The translations under genes and the position numbers were made by a program. Of a DNA stretch of 64,000 bases, positions 43,330-53,172 are shown piece by piece (the stretch's first letter is position 1; every line of letters starts with the position of its first letter). The DNA is from Siminovitchia sediminis (GTDB lineage: Bacteria; Bacillota; Bacilli; Bacillales; Bacillaceae_C), in contig NZ_JBHUEO010000044.1 in the NCBI RefSeq assembly GCF_042680885.1, positions 1-64,000 of the forward strand. The letters run 5' to 3'. A model generated the notes under the pieces. That model was given only the letters and a program-made list of their open reading frames with translations. It searched no databases and was not told the DNA's origin.

Positions 43330-43876
43330 TTATTTTCAACGGCTTTTTCATAGTCATGAATGTGAACATGATAAACAAAAAGCAATTCAATCACTTTAAA
43401 AGAGGCGAAAGGCAGAATAGAACAAGAGACGGATGCTGCAGTCAGACAGATTCAGCATGCTGAGAAAAACAGGGCCTTGGCGCTCATCAACAAAAACAAC
43501 AAAATATACAGAGTCCAGTACGATCTGGATGATACATCGGTAGTGAGCAGACCGAATTGGAATTGGATTCAGATTTTACCGGAAAGGGTAAGCTGAAGCC
43601 CAAGGAACATCTCACAATGATATCTGAGCAACAGGCGAAAGCTGTAGCCCTGAAAAGGTTAACGGAAAGGTGACCGGACTTTCAGACTTCAAGATGAAAA
43701 ATGGAAATCATTATAAAGTTACTGTGGACGGCCGAGTTGATGGTGCACATGTATATGTTCGGGGGAATACAGGATACATTACATCCATCACCTGGTATAC
43801 AAAGAAAAGTGACGATGGCCATGATGGTGACGATGACAACGATGATTACAGTAATGATGAAGATGATGACGACTGA
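43330..43876 (+). pseudogene. Frameshifted PepSY-domain protein gene
   Basis: Three frames have to be joined to read a protein of about 175 residues. Frame one has ITLKEAKGRIEQETDAAV and NNKIYRVQYDLDDTS, a PepSY-like unit. Frame two (from about 43545) has ELELDSDFTGKGKLKPKE then MISEQQAKAVALK. Frame three (from about 43655) has VNGKVTGLSDFKMKNGNHYK and ends in an Asp-rich tail (DDGHDGDDDNDD). The N-terminal hydrophobic segment is also broken. So at least two frameshifts inactivate a two-domain PepSY protein that was probably membrane-anchored or secreted. Confidence 0.7.
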
Positions 43877-44041
43877 TCCATGATACTAGTAAAAGGATAC
43901 ATGGAATCTCGTTTTCCATTTCCCTATATCCTGAAAAATGGAACCTATTGGGAAAGGAACAGTTAGCTGGTCTTCATTCGTTTTTTCTCCATATATCATA
44001 TACACTATTAAGAAAGGGATTATATGAAAGGAGGGAAGACG

Positions 44042-45523
44042 ATGAATGATGCAAAGCCTGAGAATACGTCTGGTGACTGGCTTGTAGAAGCAACGATCGA
44101 AGATTTGCAGGATAAGATGGCAGAGGGGGAAGTGACGTCAGGAGAACTTGTACAAATGTACTTTCACCGGATAGCCAGATTCGATGGAAAGCTCCGCTCC
44201 GTTTTGGAGCTCAATCCGGATGCATTGCATATTGCCTCAGCGCTGGATGCGGAAAGAAAAAGAAAAGGCCCCAGGGGCCCTCTTCATGGAATTCCGATCC
44301 TTCTGAAGGATAATATTGATACAGGGGATAAGATGCATACGTCAGCCGGATCGTATGCACTGGCAGGCCATCTGGCAGAGGAGGATGCATTTATTGTTTC
44401 TAGACTCAGAAGAGCGGGTGCTGTCCTTCTGGGAAAAACAAACATGACGGAATGGGCCAATTTTATGACAGTCAATATGCCGAGCGGATACAGTTCGAGG
44501 GGAGGGCAGACGCTAAATCCTTACGGGCCCGGAAAGTTTGATGTCGGAGGATCAAGCTCAGGTGCGGGTGCAGCGGCGGCTGCCAATTTTGCGGCAGCAG
44601 CAGTCGGAACGGAAACGTCAGGATCCATTTTAAATCCGTGTTTAAAAAACTCCCTTGTTGGAATCAAGCCAACGGTCGGACTGTTGAGCAGGCGTGGGAT
44701 TATCCCCATTGCGCACAGCCAGGATACCCCTGGACCGATGGCAAAAACAGTCAAAGATGCCGCTTATCTCTTAAGCATCATGAGCGGAACAGACGAAAAT
44801 GACCCGGCAACAGGCGCTATTCCCTCAACATTACCGAAAGACTACGCCGGTATTCTCTCTGATACGGATTTGACAGGCATTCGAATCGGTATCGCAGGGG
44901 AACCTTACACCCTCAGACTTAGTAAGCATAAGCTTGCTTTGATGGATGAAGCTAAAAATGTCCTAAGAGAGTTAGGAGCAGAGCTGGTCGAACCTATAGA
45001 GATTCCCTCAGCAAGGAATACTTGGACTTTTGATATTTTTACTTATGAATTTAAAGTGAATCTCAATGTCTACCTTCAACAAACATCTCCAACCAATCGA
45101 GTCCGCTCGCTGGCAGAAGTGATCCGATATAACGAAGAAGACCCTGAACGGATGCTTAAGTATGGACAGGTTTTACTGAAACTTTCTGAATCAACAAGCG
45201 GGACACTGACAGAGCCCGATTATTTAAACAAATTGGAAGAAGATTTTCGTCTGGCAAGAAATGAGGGTATCGATTATGCAATAAAGAAGCATCAGCTGGA
45301 CGCTATATTTTTTGGAGGTGACAGGGGGTCGGTGATCTCCGCGCGTGCCGGTTATCCGACTGTCATCGTCCCGGCGGGATATATTCCAAATGGTGAACCG
45401 TTTGGCGTTTCCTTTACAGGAACTGCGTTCAGTGAGGAAAAGCTGCTTCAGATTGCTTATGCCTTTGAACAGGCAACTCATCACCGTAAACCGCCTAAAC
45501 TCATTTTGAATGATGAGGAATGA
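44042..45523 (+). CDS. Amidase-signature family hydrolase
   Basis: 493 aa. The Ser-cisSer-Lys triad context is present: catalytic Lys in HGIPILLKDNIDTGDKM near residue 88, the Gly/Ser-rich signature FDVGGSSSGAGAAAAA near residue 168, and the nucleophile region VGTETSGSILNPC near residue 192. It hydrolyses amide bonds in small molecules; the substrate is unknown. GatA is excluded by the lack of gatC/gatB and the divergent C-terminus. The ATG at 44042 is 7 nt behind AAAGGAGGG. Terminator downstream. Confidence 0.88.
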   Translation: MNDAKPENTSGDWLVEATIEDLQDKMAEGEVTSGELVQMYFHRIARFDGKLRSVLELNPDALHIASALDAERKRKGPRGPLHGIPILLKDNIDTGDKMHTSAGSYALAGHLAEEDAFIVSRLRRAGAVLLGKTNMTEWANFMTVNMPSGYSSRGGQTLNPYGPGKFDVGGSSSGAGAAAAANFAAAAVGTETSGSILNPCLKNSLVGIKPTVGLLSRRGIIPIAHSQDTPGPMAKTVKDAAYLLSIMSGTDENDPATGAIPSTLPKDYAGILSDTDLTGIRIGIAGEPYTLRLSKHKLALMDEAKNVLRELGAELVEPIEIPSARNTWTFDIFTYEFKVNLNVYLQQTSPTNRVRSLAEVIRYNEEDPERMLKYGQVLLKLSESTSGTLTEPDYLNKLEEDFRLARNEGIDYAIKKHQLDAIFFGGDRGSVISARAGYPTVIVPAGYIPNGEPFGVSFTGTAFSEEKLLQIAYAFEQATHHRKPPKLILNDEE

Positions 45524-45542
45524 CAAAGAAAATTCTGAAAGT

Positions 45543-45582
45543 AAACTGGTATCTGAAGAATTTTTTCAGATACCGGTTTTTA
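45543..45582 (+). terminator. Terminator after the amidase gene
   Basis: AAACTGGTATCTGAA pairs with TTCAGATACCGGTTT, ending in T4 within a T-rich tail. Confidence 0.85.
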
Positions 45583-45639
45583 ATTGATATGAAAGGATAT
45601 GGATAGAGTAAAAGATGAATCGTATGGAAGGTGAATTAA

Positions 45640-47253
45640 ATGGGTTTGACAGAGTGGCTGGCAATTATCATGATGAGCCTTATAGGGATCTTGATCATTG
45701 TACCGCTTATGATCATTGGATGGATTTATTTTTTGGACAGAAGGCAAAAAGAGCATTCCGTGCTAAGAAACTACCCTGTTCTAGGAAATGTCAGGTATCT
45801 TCTGGAAAATATTGGACCAGAACTTCGGCAATATCTATTTGCCAATAATCGGGAAGGAAAACCTTTTTCCCGCCACCAATACCAAAATGTAGTAAAAGCC
45901 GGGAAATATAAAGAGCGAATTCATGGGTTTGGATCAGAACGTGAATTTGATGATCCAGGCTTTTACATAAGAAATGCCATGTTTCCCAAACTGAATGAAG
46001 AGTTAAGAGTTGACCAAGATCCGAAAATCAGGACAAATCTATATAAAATTGATCATGAAGGGCTGTTTAACCGCAAGGAGCACAGAGAGGAAGCTCTTGT
46101 AGATCCTTATTTTTTGTCCGATGAAGATGCTGTTGTAATTGGAGAAGACACATGCCGGGTGCCTTTCAGAACAAAAGGCCTGGTTGGCCAGTCAGCCATG
46201 AGCTATGGATCATTGGGCAAGAATGCCATTACAGCATTGTCGAAAGGTGTGGGAATAGCCGGCGGTTCCTGGATGAATACCGGAGAAGGAGGATTATCGG
46301 AATACCATTTGAAGGGTGACACGGATATCATCATGCAAATCGGTCCCGCACTGTTTGGCGTCAGGACGCTGGATGGGGAATTCTCCTGGGAACTGTTTAA
46401 AGAAAAAAGCAATATGGAGAAGGTTAAAGCTTTTGAATTAAAACTTGCACAAGGGGCAAAAACAAGGGGAGGTCATATTCTTGGAGAAAAAGTAACCCCT
46501 GAAATTGCCGGGATACGAAATGTAACCCCCTGGAAAACAATTGACAGCCCAAATAGGTTTAGAGAATTCCAAGACACCGCCGGCTTGATGGAGTTTGTCA
46601 CTGAATTGAGAGAAGTCGGAGGGAAGCCCGTAGGCATCAAAATCGTTGTTGGTTCAAGATCCGAGGCAGAGCACTTTGTGAAAGAGATGGCTGCCTGCAA
46701 AAAACTTCCCGATTTTATTACAGTAGATGGCGGAGAAGGAGGGACAGGGGCTACTTATCAGGAGTTATCAGATGCAGTGGGACTTCCTTTGTTTAGCGCT
46801 CTCCCTCTCCTTGATGAAATGCTGAAAAAGTACCATATCCGTGATAAACTAAAAATTATCGCATCAGGAAAACTGGTTACTCCGGATCAGGCAGCCTTCG
46901 CCCTGTGTCTGGGAGCTGATCTTATCAATACCGCAAGAGGAATGATGATATCTGTCGGATGTATTATGGCGCAGGTCTGCCATAATAATACGTGTCCTGT
47001 AGGGGTTGCTACAACAGAACCCCACCGGGAAAAAGCCTTGGTGGTGGAAGAGAAAATGTATCGAGCTGCAAATTATGTCATTTCTTTTCGGGAAGGGTTG
47101 TTTAATCTGGCAGCTTCCGCAGGTATTGCATCTCCTGTAGAATTCAATGAAGAACATCTCATGTTCAAAAAGCGAACAGGTGAAATTCTAACCGGAAAAG
47201 AATATAAAAAGAGTTTATTGGCTTCAGTTGCAGATGTTGAAAAAGGAGCATGA
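45640..47253 (+). CDS. FMN-binding glutamate synthase-family protein (YerD-like)
   Basis: 537 aa. One N-terminal membrane span (residues about 4-27) precedes a GltB/GltS2-type FMN domain: GLVGQSAMSYGSLGKNAITA near residue 180, NTGEGGLSEYH near residue 213, TVDGGEGGTGATYQELSD near residue 365, and the Cys cluster GCIMAQVCHNNTCPVGVAT near residue 445 that binds an Fe-S centre. It lacks the amidotransferase domain of true glutamate synthase, so it probably acts as an FMN/Fe-S oxidoreductase of unknown substrate. RBS GGAAGGTGA. Confidence 0.88.
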   Translation: MGLTEWLAIIMMSLIGILIIVPLMIIGWIYFLDRRQKEHSVLRNYPVLGNVRYLLENIGPELRQYLFANNREGKPFSRHQYQNVVKAGKYKERIHGFGSEREFDDPGFYIRNAMFPKLNEELRVDQDPKIRTNLYKIDHEGLFNRKEHREEALVDPYFLSDEDAVVIGEDTCRVPFRTKGLVGQSAMSYGSLGKNAITALSKGVGIAGGSWMNTGEGGLSEYHLKGDTDIIMQIGPALFGVRTLDGEFSWELFKEKSNMEKVKAFELKLAQGAKTRGGHILGEKVTPEIAGIRNVTPWKTIDSPNRFREFQDTAGLMEFVTELREVGGKPVGIKIVVGSRSEAEHFVKEMAACKKLPDFITVDGGEGGTGATYQELSDAVGLPLFSALPLLDEMLKKYHIRDKLKIIASGKLVTPDQAAFALCLGADLINTARGMMISVGCIMAQVCHNNTCPVGVATTEPHREKALVVEEKMYRAANYVISFREGLFNLAASAGIASPVEFNEEHLMFKKRTGEILTGKEYKKSLLASVADVEKGA

Positions 47254-47285
47254 ACGCAAGGCTCTGTGAGAAATGAGGAAAAAAG

Positions 47286-48446
47286 ATGACGAAGACAATG
47301 GAAATCTTGGGGGCGATGAAGCCGCAATTACAAGAACGGTGGAAAGAAACAGGTTTTTCCCGCCTCACCCCCGTACAAGAAAAAGCCATGCCACTTGCAC
47401 TTGAAGGCAGAGATTTACTCGTTCAGTCGCCCACCGGTACAGGAAAAACCCTTGCCTATCTGCTGCCGGTGTTGAATCGGATAGATGAAAATATAAAATC
47501 CGTTCAATCTGTCATTCTTGCACCTTCAAGAGAACTGGTCATGCAAATCCATGAAGAAGTTCAAAAATGGAGCAAAGGAACAGATATGACAAGTGCTGCC
47601 CTGGTTGGAGGTGCAAATATTAAACGGCAGGTGGAACGGTTAAAGAAAAAGCCTTCTGTCGTCATAGGAACTCCCGGAAGAGTTTGGGAACTAATTCAGA
47701 TGAGGAAATTAAAAATGCACGAGGTCCGAGTCGTGGTCCTGGATGAAGGAGACCAGTTATTGAATAAAGAACATATAGGTACTGTACGCTCCATTGTTAC
47801 GTCAACGCTGAATGACCGGCAGCTCCTTCTGTTTTCAGCTACAAGACTGGAGGATCCAGATCAGGTAAAAGTGTTAATCGGAAGGGAACCGGAAAAGGTA
47901 TTTACAGAAAAAACAGTGTCGATTCCGGCTTCCATTCAACACGGATATGTGTTATGCGAGCCTCGGGAAAAAACAAAACTTCTCGCAAAAATGGCTAAAA
48001 TGAAAGATATGAGAGGGCTCGTTTTTATCAGGTCTGTTGGAAGCATGAATGTGATTGCAGATAAATTGAGGTATGAGGGAGTACGGCTCGAACTGCTTCA
48101 TAGTGATGTAAGCAAGCAAAACAGAGAAAATGCGCTAAAAAAACTGGTAAACGGTGAGGTCCATATCCTGCTGGCAACGGACATTGCCGCAAGAGGCCTG
48201 GATATAGCCGGCCTTCGATATGTAATCCATTTTGATCTGGCAGAAGATGCCTCGCAGTACGTACATCGTGCGGGAAGAACAGGAAGAATGGGGACAGCAG
48301 GTACAAACATTTCCCTGGTGAACCAAAGAGATGAGCGGCAACTGATGAAGTATGGGAAACAGCTGGGTCTTGATATTATTAGAAAAAGATGGTTTAAAGG
48401 AGAGATAGTTGACTTTTTTAGAAAAAAAGAAGATGACCGCTCTTAA
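47286..48446 (+). CDS. DEAD-box RNA helicase (YfmL-like)
   Basis: 386 aa with no C-terminal RNA-binding extension. Q motif region FSRLTPVQEKAMPLAL, motif I QSPTGTGKT near residue 47, Ia LAPSRELVMQ, Ib TPGRVWE, motif II DEGD rather than DEAD near residue 155, motif III SAT, then LVFIRSVGS, LLATDIAARGLDI and HRAGRTGRMG in domain two. The compact size resembles YfmL, linked to 50S ribosome assembly and cold growth in B. subtilis. ATG at 47286 behind GAGGAAAA. Confidence 0.88.
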   Translation: MTKTMEILGAMKPQLQERWKETGFSRLTPVQEKAMPLALEGRDLLVQSPTGTGKTLAYLLPVLNRIDENIKSVQSVILAPSRELVMQIHEEVQKWSKGTDMTSAALVGGANIKRQVERLKKKPSVVIGTPGRVWELIQMRKLKMHEVRVVVLDEGDQLLNKEHIGTVRSIVTSTLNDRQLLLFSATRLEDPDQVKVLIGREPEKVFTEKTVSIPASIQHGYVLCEPREKTKLLAKMAKMKDMRGLVFIRSVGSMNVIADKLRYEGVRLELLHSDVSKQNRENALKKLVNGEVHILLATDIAARGLDIAGLRYVIHFDLAEDASQYVHRAGRTGRMGTAGTNISLVNQRDERQLMKYGKQLGLDIIRKRWFKGEIVDFFRKKEDDRS

Positions 48447-48458
48447 ATTTTACAGCAG

Positions 48459-49322
48459 TCACCATCTTAATGGAATATAAAGGTCATTGGCCAGATTCGG
48501 ATAGTCAATAAATGGATTTCTGTTCCCCTGAATATGAAAGATGGCCTGATTCCTGTGTTTCTCATAAAGGTCCGGCGGGAACATTTGATTCCACTTTCTT
48601 AAGAGATTAAAGTTTACTTTGCTTCTAAAGCTTTTTTTAATGCTTTTTGGATAGCGAAGCAAGAAATAAAGCATGGCCCTGGCTGCTGTTCCTTTCCCAA
48701 ACTCCGGTTCAAATAGTTCAGAAGCGGCAACGCCGCAGTGATTTTGAATGGTTTCATCGGGAGACTCGGGATTATACTCCGGAAAATCGTGATATGGATA
48801 ATTGGAGCGAATAGCATTGCAGCTTGGCTCACAGGCAAATAAATGATGTAAATCTCCCTTCATCGGTTCGCTGCCGCGAAACCATGATTGCGGTACAATA
48901 TGTTCCGCATTGAACTTGAGTTCTTCGGGTGTCATGTGAGAGTTTTTACCTTGCCTCATGTGCAGCATTGTCTGCTGAAGCTCTTCATACCGGCGGCTGA
49001 CTTCAAGGTCTTTTCTTATCAGATCAGCGGGATCTTCCAATTTGCCGGAGTAAATACTTTTAATCGACCCATCCGGCTGAAGATCCACCCATGTATATAA
49101 AAATTGATCTTTGCTTATAAAATAAGGAATTCTGTTTGTATGTGTATCCTCAATCATTGTATGAAGCTGGTGAAATTTCGGTTTGTGCAAACGAATCTTT
49201 TGGTAATAAATAGCTGCCTCTCTACGGTCTTTTTTTTCATTATAATAGATAACTTCTTCTTCTTTCAGCCTGTAAAGTGTCCTTTCCAACTTTTGAAAGG
49301 AAGACTCAAGATGAACGGTCAT
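48459..49322 (-). CDS. Endonuclease I-family nuclease without signal peptide
   Basis: 287 aa. The C-terminal two thirds match the Endonuclease_1 fold (HNH/His-Me finger): AEHIVPQSWFRG near residue 138, GDLHHLFACEPSCNAIRSNY near residue 155 with the metal-binding residues, and conserved Trp/Phe positions. Known bacillus members (Bsn/YurI) are secreted; this one starts with a charged helical region of about 110 residues and has no signal peptide. The ATG at 49322 follows GGAGGG by 6 nt. It overlaps the end of the 90-aa gene upstream by 17 nt, so the two are co-translated. Confidence 0.82.
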   Translation of the reverse strand: MTVHLESSFQKLERTLYRLKEEEVIYYNEKKDRREAAIYYQKIRLHKPKFHQLHTMIEDTHTNRIPYFISKDQFLYTWVDLQPDGSIKSIYSGKLEDPADLIRKDLEVSRRYEELQQTMLHMRQGKNSHMTPEELKFNAEHIVPQSWFRGSEPMKGDLHHLFACEPSCNAIRSNYPYHDFPEYNPESPDETIQNHCGVAASELFEPEFGKGTAARAMLYFLLRYPKSIKKSFRSKVNFNLLRKWNQMFPPDLYEKHRNQAIFHIQGNRNPFIDYPNLANDLYIPLRW

Positions 49323-49578
49323 ACTGCTCCCTCCGTTCATGGTCTGTATAGGCCAACCTATTCAAATACGAATGTTCCGTACCAAGTTCCCTGTTTAACA
49401 AGATTTCCATATCTTCCAAGTGACTCCTGAGGACTACAGGATCTTTCTCTGACCAGCGTACGTGATATATAAAATAGTAATCTTTTATTTGCCTGAATAT
49501 GACTTCTGAATGAACAAATGGCTCAAAACGGGCTTTAATATTATAGTGCCTCGTATATGACCAATCGAGGAGTTCCAT
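49306..49578 (-). CDS. Small protein co-translated with the nuclease
   Basis: 90 aa, charged, no membrane span, starting MELLDWSYTRHYNIKARFEP. No known domain recognised. A beta-rich start followed by a helix (VVLRSHLEDMEILLNRELG) can be guessed. Its stop lies inside the nuclease gene, arguing for a functional partnership. No good RBS could be confirmed beyond GAAAGGAT upstream. Confidence 0.65.
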   Translation of the reverse strand: MELLDWSYTRHYNIKARFEPFVHSEVIFRQIKDYYFIYHVRWSEKDPVVLRSHLEDMEILLNRELGTEHSYLNRLAYTDHERREQYDRSS

Positions 49579-49699
49579 ATTCCACCTATCCTTTCTATGA
49601 ACATTATATCGGTTTTTTCGGGATAAATGGAATACAGAAGGTTCAATTGTTTTTAAGTAGGGGAATAGTTATATAAAGAATAGCCGTGGAGGGATAGCC

Positions 49700-50956
49700 A
49701 TGAGTCATGGAAAAGGATCAAGTTTCGATTCTCTGTTTTCAAATATACGAAATCAAGTGGACAAGCTCCCTTTATCAGGAAAATCAAAGGAAAAAATGTT
49801 GTCCAAACTGGGTGAATTGAAGGAATTGACTATCGAGGCCCGAGAGCCGAGAATTGCCCTTGTCGGTAGGAGAGGAGCAGGTAAATCATCTCTCATCAAC
49901 GCCATGTTTGGCGAGGAAAAGCAGATGGTCAGTTCCGTCCGGGCGGGAACCGGTCGGGGGAAATGGCTGTGGTTTCCGTCTGTAGATGACAAGAAAATTA
50001 GACTGCTCGATTCAAGGGGGCTTGGCGAAAGCGAAAGGCCGGTAGAAGAATCTGACAGCGGTACAGCGGTGTCTCAGTTAAAAAAGGAAGTTGAAGCGGA
50101 ACAGCCGGATGTATTTCTTTTTTTAATTAAAGCAAAAGAGGCGGATGCCCGTGTGGAGGAAGACATTCAGGAGTTAAACAACCTCCGGGCATTCATACGC
50201 GAGGTCCATCAGTATGAAGTTCCGGTGATCTGCGTCGTGACACAAGTGGACGAGTTGGACCCGCCTTATTATAAGCAATTGCCGCTGGACGGGCATCCGG
50301 AAAAAGCAAAAAACATCAAGACATCGGTCCAGCTGATGGAAAAAAGATTTAAGGAATATCATATCCCTTTACTTGCAACAATTCCGGTTTGTACGTATGT
50401 TGATTTTGATGAGAAGGGGAAAATAGTCTTTGATATGCGATGGAATGTTGATCATTTGGCAGAATACTTGGTCGAAATTTTGCCCAATGAGGCGAAGCTA
50501 AAAACAGCCAAGGCTGCCAAATCCATTTCAGCTAAAAAAAAAGCCGCACAAAAAATCATTCTGACAATGTCAGGCATCGCCGTTCTCATCGGAATTGAAC
50601 CGATTCCCTTCGCAGACATGCCGTTGCTGACGGGATTGCAGGCCATGATGATTATGACTATTGCCTATATTGCCGGAAGGGAAGTCAATCGTGCAGCTGC
50701 AGCTGAATTTATCGGGGCCGTTGGAGCCAATCTTGGTGTGGCATTTGTCGTCAGGGAAGGTGTCCGTTCCGCTGCAAAAGTCATCCCGGCGGCAGGAAAT
50801 ATGATTTCAGGAGCTGTAGCGGGAGCTGTTACTTACGGGATCGGCCAGGCAGGCATGGCTTATTATCTGGAAGGAAAAGATTTAAAGAGAACGAAAGAAG
50901 CCTTTGAAAAAGGAAGAAAGCAATTTCGTAAAAAGAGAAAATACCTCCAAGACTGA
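49700..50956 (+). CDS. Era-like GTPase with C-terminal DUF697-type region
   Basis: 418 aa. The G domain is intact: G1 GRRGAGKSS near residue 57, G3 LLDSRGLGE near residue 98, G4 TQVDEL near residue 179. After residue 275 follow hydrophobic helices (IILTMSGIAVLIGIEPIPFA, then MMIMTIAYIAGREV) and Ala-rich segments like the DUF697 region that attaches such GTPases to membranes. ATG at 49700 behind GGAGGG. Role unknown; relatives are linked to membrane or stress physiology. Confidence 0.82.
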   Translation: MSHGKGSSFDSLFSNIRNQVDKLPLSGKSKEKMLSKLGELKELTIEAREPRIALVGRRGAGKSSLINAMFGEEKQMVSSVRAGTGRGKWLWFPSVDDKKIRLLDSRGLGESERPVEESDSGTAVSQLKKEVEAEQPDVFLFLIKAKEADARVEEDIQELNNLRAFIREVHQYEVPVICVVTQVDELDPPYYKQLPLDGHPEKAKNIKTSVQLMEKRFKEYHIPLLATIPVCTYVDFDEKGKIVFDMRWNVDHLAEYLVEILPNEAKLKTAKAAKSISAKKKAAQKIILTMSGIAVLIGIEPIPFADMPLLTGLQAMMIMTIAYIAGREVNRAAAAEFIGAVGANLGVAFVVREGVRSAAKVIPAAGNMISGAVAGAVTYGIGQAGMAYYLEGKDLKRTKEAFEKGRKQFRKKRKYLQD

Positions 50957-51479
50957 TGTTAAGAATTTGTCCACTGGACGGGCAGCTTTTTTGTGCTGGA
51001 TCACAAAAGAAAGTACAAATTCTAACCAGTTTGTATTCTCCAATTTCCGAAGGACAGGATCTGCCGTTACCTTCGATGTACGGGAAGACGGAAGCAAGCT
51101 GGATGCAGGGAGAAAAGCTTTGGCTTTGTTGATTGCGAGAAGTAAAGCGTGAGCATTTTCAGGGGCAGGCAGAAGCCGGGACTTTTCAATAATGCAGAGG
51201 GGATGACAATTAAGTGATCTTTGAAATACTGGCTATGAAGTGGCAGAAACGAAATTTACATTTGAAGTGCACTTCCAGCTTGTCCTCACATTCTTGTTTG
51301 CTTTAAAATCAGGATGAGGTTAATTCATGTTTTGTACATCGGGTAAATGGAACGTCGGTCTAGCGGGACATCAGAATATAATACAAGAGAACCTTCTTCC
51401 TTTTTATACAGTATACAAGCTGCTGCTCCGGTGATGTTGCGAAACCAGGATTCACCTAGTAATCCTTAGGAGTGTTGTC
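50957..51479. other. Gene-poor stretch with a possible HPr-like remnant
   Basis: Directly after the GTPase gene, the frame through 50980-51150 reads TGRAAFLCWITKESTNSNQF and later FDVREDGSKLDAGRKALALL. The order of small, hydrophobic and Gly/Lys residues faintly recalls HPr-family proteins, but there is no start or active-site His. The remaining 330 nt show no gene. Confidence 0.3.
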
Positions 51480-52889
51480 ATGGGGAAGTCTATTATGTTT
51501 GAAAAAATACCAATGGATCACGAAAGTTTTATTCAAGCCTATTTAACTTTAACCCTACATAAAGAAGAGCACGTTTTATTAGAGAGCGGCCAGAAAGGCA
51601 GATACAGTATAGCGGGTATTCAGCCGTTTGCTGTTATCTGGGCTGATGGACAAAGAATAACGATTGCCCAAGAAAGTCAGATTGAGATACTTGAAGGAAA
51701 TCCGCTGCAAAAGCTTGAAGAATGGATGCAGCAGTTTTCATTCCCACCCCATGAAGGACTCCCTGATTTTCAAGGGGGAGCCATCGGGTATATCAGTTAT
51801 GACTATGCATGGTGTATAGAACAACTACCCTTTCAGGCTATTGATGACATCGGGCTTCCCCTGATGTATTTCTTTGTTTTTGATGAGTGGGCAGTTTATG
51901 ACCATGAGGAAAAATGCTTATGGTTGATGTGTTTAAAGAGAGAGTCAGAAAAAAAGCGGCTGTCTCCGTTTAAAGAGGCATGGTTAAAAGCAGCAAGCAT
52001 GGTCCCGGATGAACAGATGCCAGCGGCGTCCGGCTATCGGCCCCATTCTGAAAGCCGTTTAACTTTAACAGAAACCGAGTTTGTCGAAGCTGTTGAAAAA
52101 ATAAAAGAATATATCAGAGAAGGGGTCGTGTCTCAGGTTAACCTAACGGTCAGGCAGTCGGAAAACCTGAATGTTGCTCCAATACATGTATATCAAGAGT
52201 TGCGGAAGTTAAATCCTTCACCTTATATGGGATATTTCCATACACCTGAATTTCAGATCGTGTCAGGCTCTCCAGAGCTTTTAATTAAAAAAGAAGGACA
52301 AAAAGTCGACACCAGGCCAATCGGGGGAACAAGACCGAGAGGCAAAGATCCTGATGAAGATAAAGAGCTCGAAAAAGAATTGCTGTCCAGTCATAAGGAA
52401 CGGGACGAACATCTGATGCTCGTCGATATTGAAATAAATGATTTGGGAAAAGTATGTGAATCTGGCTCTGTACATGTGGATGAATTAATGTCTGTGGAAA
52501 AATATTCACATGTCATGCACATAGTTTCACATGTGAGCGGAACCCTGTCGAAGGATAAAAGTGCTTTTGAGTTAATACATGCGGTATTTCCAGGGGGCAG
52601 CATTACCGGAAATCCAAAGTTGCGAACAATGGAAATGATTGAAGAGCTAGAGCCGGTCAAGCGCGGAGTATATACAGGATCTTTGGGCTGGATTGGGTTT
52701 AATGGTGACCTTCACCTTAATATTGCTATACGCACCATGATTGTCAAAGACCAAATAAGCCATGTTCAGGCAGGCGCTGGTATCGTGATAGGCTCGGTTC
52801 CTGAGGACGAATATAAAGAGTCCTTGAAAAAGGCAGCTGCTCTTTGGAAGGCAAAGAGGGAAGCAGAGAATAAGGCATCTTTCTTGTAA
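51480..52889 (+). CDS. pabB: Para-aminobenzoate synthase component I
   Basis: 469 aa, chorismate-binding family, making 4-amino-4-deoxychorismate for folate. VVSQVNLTVRQSEN near residue 212, SGSPELLIKK near residue 262, PIGGTRPRG near residue 281, HVMHIVSHVSGTL near residue 346, FPGGSITGNPKLRTMEMIEELEP near residue 370. The residue after PI, often Lys in PabB and Ala in anthranilate synthase, is Gly here, so the call leans on the neighbouring pabC. ATG at 51480 behind AGGAG. No pabA gene lies between it and pabC. Confidence 0.85.
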   Translation: MGKSIMFEKIPMDHESFIQAYLTLTLHKEEHVLLESGQKGRYSIAGIQPFAVIWADGQRITIAQESQIEILEGNPLQKLEEWMQQFSFPPHEGLPDFQGGAIGYISYDYAWCIEQLPFQAIDDIGLPLMYFFVFDEWAVYDHEEKCLWLMCLKRESEKKRLSPFKEAWLKAASMVPDEQMPAASGYRPHSESRLTLTETEFVEAVEKIKEYIREGVVSQVNLTVRQSENLNVAPIHVYQELRKLNPSPYMGYFHTPEFQIVSGSPELLIKKEGQKVDTRPIGGTRPRGKDPDEDKELEKELLSSHKERDEHLMLVDIEINDLGKVCESGSVHVDELMSVEKYSHVMHIVSHVSGTLSKDKSAFELIHAVFPGGSITGNPKLRTMEMIEELEPVKRGVYTGSLGWIGFNGDLHLNIAIRTMIVKDQISHVQAGAGIVIGSVPEDEYKESLKKAAALWKAKREAENKASFL

Positions 52890-53172
52890 GGAATCCTTGA
52901 TCATGTGATTAGCAAACATATCATAGAATTCATTTTGGCGAAGAAGGATCCGATCCTGAAAATCATGATATAAAGTTATATGAAATATATGTAATGGCGC
53001 AGTCTCTTGTCATTTTCCGGCCGAACATACAAACTTTTATTTCTTCTCTCGTTTGGGGAAATGGGATTTGGCAGCTCTTGGAAGGTTAAACATACATTCA
53101 TAAAATGGTCTGTTACCACAAAAAAGGAGGAGTTCTGCTGAAAAACTGCAATCGAATTTTCGGCAGCTGTAC
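52890..53172 (+). other. pabB-pabC gap with an orphan strong RBS
   Basis: 283 nt where pabA would be expected. No PabA motif is visible in any frame. AAGGAGGAG at 53124-53132 is a near-perfect ribosome-binding site, but the nearest start in the pabC frame is 40 nt away. A CTG at 53138 in another frame would give an 18-codon Cys-rich peptide that overlaps the pabC start. Confidence 0.5.

Noticed and set aside
43670..43876. A separate 68-aa gene with an Asp-rich tail
   Set aside because: It is the third piece of the frameshifted PepSY gene and has no RBS of its own.
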